A stretch of 8,518 nucleotides of DNA, from assembly GCA_020724325.1 (NCBI GenBank), contig DYHC01000068.1, positions 1 through 8,518 on the forward strand. Reading direction: 5' to 3'. Shown piece after piece: positions 1-5,369 of the stretch. Both the position numbers and the translations under genes were made by a program. The number at the start of each line of letters is the position of its first letter. Position 1 is the first letter of the stretch. The notes under the pieces were generated by a model. It saw nothing but the letters and a program-made list of their open reading frames with translations, searched no databases and was not told where the DNA came from. Source of the DNA: Melioribacter roseus. Lineage in GTDB: Bacteria > Bacteroidota > Ignavibacteria > Ignavibacteriales > Melioribacteraceae.

Positions 1-2
1 TT

Positions 3-557
3 TCCCAGCTTCAGAAACTCGATTTATTCTCTAACAAAACAGCTTATCAAATAGGTGCTTTTTGGTATTCACCGTTTTCTTTAAGTGATTTATCTATTGT
101 GCTGGAATATACAAGAATACGTCCCTACGTTTATTCACACACTAATCTTAAGAATTCATATACATCTCACAGCCAGAATCTTGGTCATAGAATTGGTCCA
201 AATGCAGATGAAATACATGCTTCGCTTTCGTACAATATAAATGAAAAGATGAGAGTTAATTTTGAAATTCAGCATGTACGAGCCGGCGAAAATATTTATG
301 ATGGACAGGGAAATTTGATCTTTAATGCCGGCGGTGATTTTATGCTTGGGCATAGAGAATTAATTGATGCAAAGTATATTAACTTTTTAGATGGCGAGAG
401 AATAAACCAGAATATTTTTTCATTCAAGTTTAGAATTGAACCGATTAGAGAAGTCTGGTTCGATCTCTTTTATAAATATATTGCCGAAAGAAATGTATCG
501 AAAGAAACTTCTGTTAACACTAACTTTGCTTATCTAAGAATGATGTTCAATTTTTAG
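3..557 (+). CDS. Wzi-like capsule assembly outer-membrane protein, C-terminal part (5' end cut off by window)
   Basis: This frame is open from the left edge with no stop, so the gene starts outside the window; the GTG at 99 is an internal codon, because the in-frame residues before it (ending YSPFSLSDLSIV) continue the same protein. The visible 184 residues look like the end of an outer-membrane beta-barrel: alternating hydrophobic and polar residues, many Tyr/Phe, and a final FNF followed by TAG. The stretch LEYTRIRPYVYSH, then LGHRIGPNADE, matches from memory the pattern of Bacteroidota proteins in the Wzi capsule-assembly family (LEYTRI.PYVY.H ... LGH..GPN.D). Wzi is an outer-membrane barrel that helps hold capsular polysaccharide on the cell surface. 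The last strands run through FSFKFRIEPIREVWFDLFYKY. No terminator hairpin is evident after the stop. The family call is fairly confident; the capsule role here is inferred from the family. Confidence 0.72.
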   Translation, partial: SQLQKLDLFSNKTAYQIGAFWYSPFSLSDLSIVLEYTRIRPYVYSHTNLKNSYTSHSQNLGHRIGPNADEIHASLSYNINEKMRVNFEIQHVRAGENIYDGQGNLIFNAGGDFMLGHRELIDAKYINFLDGERINQNIFSFKFRIEPIREVWFDLFYKYIAERNVSKETSVNTNFAYLRMMFNF

Positions 558-680
558 ACTTACTTACCTAATAAATTATCGGGCAGAAATATCAAACCGG
601 GCTGAGCGCGGGCAAATGCTTTACATTGAGTGAACTGCATCTATTGATTGCTTTTAACTGATGTTAAGCGATGAGTTATT

Positions 681-730
681 TTTTTGCCGCTAATTACACG
701 AATTTTCACGAATAGTTTTAGTGCTTTTGT
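681..730. repeat. Intergenic 50-bp direct repeat, copy 1
   Basis: This block matches 792-841 at 48 of 50 positions (differences at 687/798 and 714/825). Its core is TAATTACACGAATTTTCACG, which itself holds two ACGAAT units in tandem (ACACGAAT, then TCACGAAT). It lies in non-coding DNA. Similar ACACGAATTTTCACGAAT-type strings occur, as far as I recall, as dispersed intergenic repeats in environmental Bacteroidota/Ignavibacteria genomes; that is memory, not a search. Its function is unknown. Confidence 0.85.
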
Positions 731-791
731 AGCTACCTCTTCTTTTTATAATTATTTATTGCAAATAATATCGTAATGCATTTCTTAATAA

Positions 792-841
792 TTTTTGTCG
801 CTAATTACACGAATTTTCACGAATGGTTTTAGTGCTTTTGT
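792..841. repeat. Intergenic 50-bp direct repeat, copy 2
   Basis: This is the second copy of the 681-730 block in the same orientation, offset by 111 bp, with 61 bp of unrelated AT-rich sequence between the copies. Similarity starts at the run of T before GTCGC and stops sharply after GTGCTTTTGT, so the repeat unit has defined edges rather than fading out. Confidence 0.85.
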
Positions 842-1005
842 GATTTTGTGGCAAAGATTTTTTAAACGTACGCATAATATCAGTTATTAAATTGATTTTA
901 TTAGCGTAATAACAAATTTATTTTGTACCGGTTTAATCTTAGAATAACTCCTTATCAAAAAAATCGCTTAAACACTATTAAGTTGTTGTAAGTACTGTTC
1001 AGAAT

Positions 1006-1036
1006 TTTGTTCTCGTTCAATTATCCGATAAATTTG
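1006..1036 (+). promoter_or_regulatory. Bacteroidota-type sigma promoter of the HAD gene
   Basis: TTTG at 1006-1009 is followed after 19 nt by TAAATTTG at 1029-1036, an exact match to the Bacteroidota -33 (TTTG) and -7 (TAnnTTTG) consensus with normal spacing. Transcription would be expected to begin about 5-8 nt past the -7 box, around 1041-1044, which coincides with the GTG start at 1042. The mRNA would therefore be leaderless or nearly so. Confidence 0.6.
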
Positions 1037-1041
1037 CATCC

Positions 1042-1674
1042 GTGATTAAAAAATACAAACATATAATCTGGGACTGGAACGGAACAATTCTAAACGATGT
1101 TGAGCTTTGCGTTGAATTAATAAATTGGCTGTCACACAAGCGCTCACTTCCCCTAATTGATATTGAAAAATACAGATCGGTCTTTACTATTCCTGTTAAG
1201 AATTACTATGCTGTCCTTGGTTTCGATTTTGAAAAAGAATCCTTTGAACAACTTGGCAAAATCTGGATGGATGAGTACGAGCGGAGAAAATATGAATGTA
1301 ATCTTTACAACGGAGTAATCGAACTTCTTAATAAAATAGAAAAACTCGGCATCGGTCAATCGATCCTCTCGGCATATTCGCAGCATACTTTAAATGAATT
1401 AGTAGATCATTACAGATTGAAAAAATATTTTACCCATGTTGTAGGATTAGATAATATCTACGCTGCTAGTAAAATGCATCTTGGCAAGGATTTGATGAAA
1501 CACCTTGGTAACGGAAAAGGGGAAACACTCTTAATTGGCGATACAGTTCATGACTTTGAAGTCGCATCAGAAATTGGAGCTGACTGCGTTTTAATTTCAA
1601 GCGGGCATCAAAGCAAAAAAATTCTTCTGGAATGCGGTGTTAAAGTCTGCGATTCAATCCTTGAACTCTTGTAG
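1042..1674 (+). CDS. HAD-superfamily hydrolase (phosphoglycolate-phosphatase-like)
   Basis: This is a predicted cytoplasmic phosphatase of 210 residues, the usual size for a HAD hydrolase with a C1-type helical cap. Motif I is IWDWNGTILND: the nucleophile is Asp11, but the usual second Asp (acid/base) is Asn13. The cap spans roughly residues 18-95. Motif II is probably Ser110 (SILSAYS), motif III is Lys144 or Lys149, and motif IV is GDTVHD at 166-171 (Asp167, Asp171), followed by the typical GADCVLISSGHQS. The GTG at 1042 is the only plausible start: the in-frame stop at 979-981 is followed by no ATG, GTG or TTG before it, and motif I lies only 10 residues in. There is no Shine-Dalgarno, and the promoter box ends 5 nt upstream. 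The substrate cannot be deduced. A 110-bp gap separates it from the next gene, so co-transcription is uncertain. Confidence 0.85.
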   Translation: MIKKYKHIIWDWNGTILNDVELCVELINWLSHKRSLPLIDIEKYRSVFTIPVKNYYAVLGFDFEKESFEQLGKIWMDEYERRKYECNLYNGVIELLNKIEKLGIGQSILSAYSQHTLNELVDHYRLKKYFTHVVGLDNIYAASKMHLGKDLMKHLGNGKGETLLIGDTVHDFEVASEIGADCVLISSGHQSKKILLECGVKVCDSILELL

Positions 1675-1774
1675 CATATAACCGCTCTTTTTTCTCATCT
1701 CCAAAATTTTTATGTTCTTTCATTAATTGATTTCATAATTTGAAACACAGAATAAATACTTAAAAAACTTTATC

Positions 1775-1779
1775 GAGGT
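1775..1779 (+). promoter_or_regulatory. Ribosome binding site of the M14 peptidase gene
   Basis: GAGGT lies 5 nt before the ATG at 1785 and supports that start. It is the clearest Shine-Dalgarno match of the window; the other complete genes lack one. No exact TAnnTTTG promoter box was found in 1675-1774, so the gene may be read through from the HAD gene or use a promoter I cannot recognise. Confidence 0.5.
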
Positions 1780-1784
1780 ATTCT

Positions 1785-4367
1785 ATGTTAAAACGCTCGC
1801 TATTATTTCTGCTTCTCATCTCTTCGGTAGCAATTTCTCAGCGAATGAAATCGCCGGAAGAGTTTCTAGGATACAAAGTTGGAACCGACTATAAAATTGC
1901 CGATTACGAAACCATCCAGAAATATTTTAAGCATCTTGCGGAGTTTTCCAATCAGATCATTTATCAGGAAATAGGCAAGTCTTCGCAGAAACGCAATATG
2001 TTTATGGCGGTAATCAGCTCTGAAGAAAACATCCGCGATATTGAAAAATACCGCGGCATAAATAGAAAACTTTCTGATCCTCGTAAAACATCCGATTCTG
2101 AAGTTGAATCACTTGTTAAAGAAGGGAAGACAATTGTTCTGGTTACGTGTAACATTCATTCAACAGAAATTGCTTCTTCGCAAATGTCTATGGAGCTTGC
2201 CTATAATATGATTACCGGAAAATCATCCAAAGAAGTTATTGATGCGATGAACAATGTTATTTTCATTCTAATGCCGTCAATTAATCCAGATGGTACAACA
2301 ATGATTGTTGACTGGTACAATAAACATTTAGGTACCGAGTTCGACGGCGCCCCGATGCCCTGGCTCTATCACATTTATTCCGGTCACGATAACAACCGCG
2401 ATTGGTTCATGTTCAATTTACAGGAAACAAAAAATGTTGTAAAAGTAGCCTTTCACGATTGGCTTCCGCAGATATGGCTTGATGAACATCAAATGGGAAG
2501 TAATGGTGCACGTTTGTTTGTTGTTCCTTACAAAGATCCTATTAATCCAAACGTAAATCCTCTTATCTGGAGATGGGCAGGATTAATTGGAAGTTATACT
2601 GCACTCGATCTGGAGAAGCAGGGTTACAACGGAATTATAAGTAACGCGCTTTTTGAAGGATGGTGGCAAGGACCGGCAAGCGATTGCGGAATGTGGCATA
2701 ATCAAATTTCTCTTCTCTCAGAAATGGCAAGTGTTAATATTGCCAGCCCTATTTTTATCGATCCTTCCGAAGTAAGAGCCACAAATGAAATTACTACTTT
2801 TGATATAAGAACAAACTATCCTAATCCATGGCGCGGAGGATGGTGGCGGCTAAGAGATATTGTTAATTATGAAATTGCTCTTACTGAAGCGCTGATAAAA
2901 ATTTCCTCTCAATACAAAAATGAAATATTATATAACTATTATAGAATGGCAAAGGAATCAATTGAAAAAGGGAAAAAAGAAAAACCATTTGCCTATGTTA
3001 TTCCGCGCGATCAGAATGATCCTGTTACAACTTCTAAAATGATCGAAATTCTTCAGCTCGGTGCCGTTGAAGTAAATTTTAGCGGGAAAGAATTTGTTGT
3101 TGATAATATCATTTATCCCGCTAACAGTTACATAATTTATCTTGCGCAACCTAATGGAAGATATGCAAAAGATTTAATGGAAGAGCAGAGATATCCTGAC
3201 TTAAGAAAATCACGAACAGAATCCCCTATTGTTCCGTATGATGTTGCTGGTTGGACTCTTCCATATTTAATGGGTGTAAAAACTTATCAGATAGATAGAC
3301 CATTTGAGGTTGAATCTGTTCAGTTAAGCGATGCTAATTTCCCTCAGGGAAAAGTAAGCGAGAAGCCGGGAAAATATTTTGTAGCCAGATCCGGATTAAA
3401 TGTAAACTCTACTTTGATTAACCGGCTGCATAAAGCCGGAATTCCTGTTTACTGGAGTACAGAAAAACTTATCCTTGAAAACAAAACTTTTAATCAAGGG
3501 TCGGTTATTGTTGAAGTAAATAATAATTCGAAGGAAATAATAAATAAAGCTGCGGAAGACCTTCACTTTCAATTTGATATTGCCGGGCAGATTGAAAAAG
3601 AAAAGATAAAAGAGATTAAGAAACTAAATGTTGGACTTTATCAGCCGTGGACTGCAAACATGGATGAAGGTTGGACAAGATTACTTTTAGAGAATTACGA
3701 GTTCAACTTTGTAACGATGCACAACAAAGATTTCAAGGACAAAAATCTTAAGAAAAAGTTCGATGTTATTATACTTCCGGATATGAGCGGAGATTTGATT
3801 AAGAATGGAAAACCAAGCGGAGATGCAGCAAGATTTTCAAGACCGAAACCGGCAGAGTATGACAGCGGACTGGGTAAAGTTGGACTTGAAAATTTGAAAA
3901 ACTTTATTGAAAAAGACGGCGGCTATGTTATTACACTTGGTCAGGCGTGTAATTTTGCAATTGAAGATCTTGGTTTACGTGTTACCAATACATTAAAAAA
4001 TCTTCGTAATGAGGATTTCTTCTGCCCCGGTTCTTTATTGAGAATAAGTGTAGATAATACTCAACCGATTGGTTACGGTATGGATGAAGAAAGCATTGGG
4101 TACGTAAGTGATAAAATAGCTTTTGCAACTACAACTCCTTTTGGTAAATATGATAGAAGCGTTGTTGTTCGATTTCCTGATAAGGAATTGCTGAAATCAG
4201 GATTTTTATTGGGTGAAGATTATTTATTCAAGCGAGCCGCTGTTGTTGATGTTAAACAAAAGAATGGACATGTTATTTTATTCGGATTCAAAGCGCAGAA
4301 CAGACATTGGACTTTCGGAACATTCAAATTATTGTTTAATGCAATTCATTCTGCCGGATTGAACTAA
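1785..4367 (+). CDS. Secreted M14-family zinc carboxypeptidase-like protein with C-terminal GATase1-like domain
   Basis: The protein has 860 residues and is predicted to be exported: residues 1-19 (MLKRSLLFLLLISSVAISQ) form a signal peptide. The M14 catalytic domain occupies about 35-375. Zinc ligands are His125 and Glu128 (NIHSTE, the HxxE motif) and probably His235 (DEHQMG). Asn204-Arg205 (HDNNRDW) fits the substrate-carboxylate NR pair, and Glu313 (SLLSEM) is the likely general base. All key residues are present, so an active metallopeptidase is expected. After a middle region (about 400-610) comes an alpha/beta domain at about 612-855 (start NVGLYQPW, then FDVIILPD, GGYVITLGQACNFA) resembling the class I glutamine-amidotransferase-like fold found at the C-terminus of large bacterial M14 proteins. 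No amidotransferase triad can be recognised, so this part is probably non-catalytic. Likely role: periplasmic or extracellular trimming of peptides. The exact substrate is unknown. It is convergent with the M23 gene. Confidence 0.85.
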   Translation: MLKRSLLFLLLISSVAISQRMKSPEEFLGYKVGTDYKIADYETIQKYFKHLAEFSNQIIYQEIGKSSQKRNMFMAVISSEENIRDIEKYRGINRKLSDPRKTSDSEVESLVKEGKTIVLVTCNIHSTEIASSQMSMELAYNMITGKSSKEVIDAMNNVIFILMPSINPDGTTMIVDWYNKHLGTEFDGAPMPWLYHIYSGHDNNRDWFMFNLQETKNVVKVAFHDWLPQIWLDEHQMGSNGARLFVVPYKDPINPNVNPLIWRWAGLIGSYTALDLEKQGYNGIISNALFEGWWQGPASDCGMWHNQISLLSEMASVNIASPIFIDPSEVRATNEITTFDIRTNYPNPWRGGWWRLRDIVNYEIALTEALIKISSQYKNEILYNYYRMAKESIEKGKKEKPFAYVIPRDQNDPVTTSKMIEILQLGAVEVNFSGKEFVVDNIIYPANSYIIYLAQPNGRYAKDLMEEQRYPDLRKSRTESPIVPYDVAGWTLPYLMGVKTYQIDRPFEVESVQLSDANFPQGKVSEKPGKYFVARSGLNVNSTLINRLHKAGIPVYWSTEKLILENKTFNQGSVIVEVNNNSKEIINKAAEDLHFQFDIAGQIEKEKIKEIKKLNVGLYQPWTANMDEGWTRLLLENYEFNFVTMHNKDFKDKNLKKKFDVIILPDMSGDLIKNGKPSGDAARFSRPKPAEYDSGLGKVGLENLKNFIEKDGGYVITLGQACNFAIEDLGLRVTNTLKNLRNEDFFCPGSLLRISVDNTQPIGYGMDEESIGYVSDKIAFATTTPFGKYDRSVVVRFPDKELLKSGFLLGEDYLFKRAAVVDVKQKNGHVILFGFKAQNRHWTFGTFKLLFNAIHSAGLN

Positions 4368-4376
4368 AAGAGGGAG

Positions 4377-4474
4377 TGAAACGCAAATGTAGTCTATCAA
4401 TTATTAATAAGAACGCGGATTTAACGGATAGATCTCCGCAGATTTTGAAATTGAAAGATTACATTTGCTTCTCA
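4377..4474. repeat. Imperfect inverted repeat after the M14 gene
   Basis: The arms 4377-4394 (TGAAACGCAAATGTAGTC) and 4457-4474 (GATTACATTTGCTTCTCA) are reverse complements at 15 of 18 positions, around a 62-nt loop. The loop is long and no U-run follows, so it is not a classical terminator. Because it sits between convergent genes it could still help stop transcription from either side; that is inference. Confidence 0.5.
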
Positions 4475-4511
4475 TCCATTTTAATCCGGATGATCCGCAC
4501 CATAAGCGTTC
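4411..4511. repeat. 101-bp dyad element bounded by GAACGC/GCGTTC, between convergent genes
   Basis: The element begins GAACGCGGATTTAACGGAT (4411-4429) and ends in ATCCGC (4493-4498) and GCGTTC (4506-4511). The outer hexamers are perfect reverse complements. So are GCGGAT (4415-4420) and ATCCGC (4493-4498), and GGATTTAACGGAT is loosely mirrored by ATCCATTTTAATCC (4474-4487). A local alternative stem is GCGGA/TCCGC (4415-4419 and 4435-4439), and ATCCGGAT at 4484-4491 is itself palindromic. This CGGATTTAACGGAT style is, from memory, typical of dispersed intergenic repeats in several environmental phyla. It may serve as a bidirectional transcription stop here. Confidence 0.55.
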
Positions 4512-4537
4512 CATTTAATTTTAGGATAGTTTAGTGT

Positions 4538-5353
4538 TTAGAAAGAAATATTCAGAAGACTCATAGGGTCAATACGGTTTCCATACCATTGAACTCCCCA
4601 ATGAAGATGTGGAGCAGTTGATCGTCCGGTAGAACCAACCTCGCCAATTTTCTGTCCCTTTTTTACTAAATCGCCGGTCTTAGTGTTAAGTTTGCTTAGG
4701 TGGAGATAAATACTAGATAATCCCTGTCCGTGATCGATCAAAATAAAATTGCCGTTATAATAAAAATCTTCGCCGGCAATAATAACAACTCCGTCTGAAG
4801 CAGCAAGTACAGCGGTTCCTTCCGGCGCAGCAATATCAATTCCGTTATGCGGACTCTTTGGAATGCCGTTTAATATTCTCTGACTTCCGAACACGCTTGA
4901 TATACGTCCGGCTGCAGGTTTAATAAATCCTATACTAAAAAGTGCTGAATCAATTTTACCAACCTGAGAACGCGCTTCATTCATTTTCTTGCTTTCAATT
5001 TCTATTCTTTCCAATTCTTCTTGTGGAGGGTTAACATACTTTTCTGCAATCGTTAATTTCTGTATAACATACTTTCTTTTTGGCAAGAGAATTTTTTTTG
5101 TTTCTATCTCTCCGTTTTCGAATTCAACTTTAAGGTATTGTGCGCCGGCTGCATCCCGGTCAAATCCTAAAATAAATATTCCGTTTTTATCAACCATTAA
5201 TTTAGTATCATTCAAATACGCAGAAGAAATATTTTTTCCAGTTCCTATTAATACACCGCCCGGCTCTGCTTTACCAATCAGTTTTAATTCCTGTGCATTG
5301 ATTGATAGAGCTGTAAGTGAAAGAAATAAAAATGAATTAAAGATTTTCTTCAT
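4538..5353 (-). CDS. Secreted M23-family (LytM-type) metallopeptidase
   Basis: This is a predicted periplasmic peptidoglycan endopeptidase of 271 residues. The ATG at 5353 is chosen because it begins a clear signal peptide (MKKIFNSFLFLSLTALSINA, cleavage near residue 20). A longer in-frame extension to 5449 would overlap the end of the upstream gene and bury the signal. Residues about 23-105 form an N-terminal beta domain (VDKNGIFILGFDRDA; KYVIQKLTIAEKYVNPP) like the M23 N-terminal domain; a short charged helix follows (111-130). The catalytic domain covers about 145-270. Zinc ligands are His169 and Asp173 (HNGID) and His251 (HLHW), with His218 (YLHLS) and His249 completing the active site. 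All M23 residues are intact. The start lies 16 nt after the stop of the TPR-barrel gene, with an AT-rich spacer and no Shine-Dalgarno, so the two are almost certainly one transcript. The cut bond is not deducible, and a regulatory role is unlikely given the intact site. Confidence 0.9.
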   Translation of the reverse strand: MKKIFNSFLFLSLTALSINAQELKLIGKAEPGGVLIGTGKNISSAYLNDTKLMVDKNGIFILGFDRDAAGAQYLKVEFENGEIETKKILLPKRKYVIQKLTIAEKYVNPPQEELERIEIESKKMNEARSQVGKIDSALFSIGFIKPAAGRISSVFGSQRILNGIPKSPHNGIDIAAPEGTAVLAASDGVVIIAGEDFYYNGNFILIDHGQGLSSIYLHLSKLNTKTGDLVKKGQKIGEVGSTGRSTAPHLHWGVQWYGNRIDPMSLLNISF

Positions 5354-5369
5354 ATAAAAAAATGAATTG

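Larger units (their letters stand above)
558..1041. other. 484-bp non-coding spacer with a repeat pair and a promoter
   Basis: No convincing reading frame was found on either strand. The spacer is AT-rich and contains two near-identical 50-bp direct repeats (681-730 and 792-841), a perfect 7-bp inverted repeat GTTATTA/TAATAAC (883-889 and 907-913, 17-nt loop), another 7-bp AT-only stem ATTATTT/AAATAAT (751-757 and 763-769), and a promoter match at its right end (1006-1036). The AT-only stems are too weak to call as terminators. A GC-richer patch around 590-615 shows no usable hairpin. No tRNA-like or riboswitch-like fold was recognised by eye. Confidence 0.6.

Noticed and set aside
99..101. 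GTG as start of the first gene
   Set aside because: The frame is open without a stop to the left edge, and the residues before it continue the beta-barrel sequence, so the gene is simply cut by the window.
156..353. 65-codon minus-strand frame inside the Wzi-like gene
   Set aside because: It is antisense to a recognisable coding region, without a domain or supporting signals.
681..841. Possible CRISPR array from the repeated 50-bp block
   Set aside because: There are only two copies, the spacing insert is 61 bp, the repeat is too long and lacks a suitable palindrome, and no cas gene is present.
883..913. GTTATTA/TAATAAC hairpin as a terminator for the first gene
   Set aside because: The stem is only 7 A/T-rich pairs with a 17-nt loop and no U-run, and it lies over 300 bp past the stop codon.
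1675..1784. Promoter for the M14 gene (the CATAATTTG area near 1734-1742)
   Set aside because: It matches TAnnTTTG only partially, and no TTTG box is at the right distance; not enough to call.
4989..5357. 122-codon frame on the plus strand
   Set aside because: It is entirely antisense to the well-supported M23 peptidase gene and shows no recognisable domain; it is a by-product of the real gene's codon pattern.
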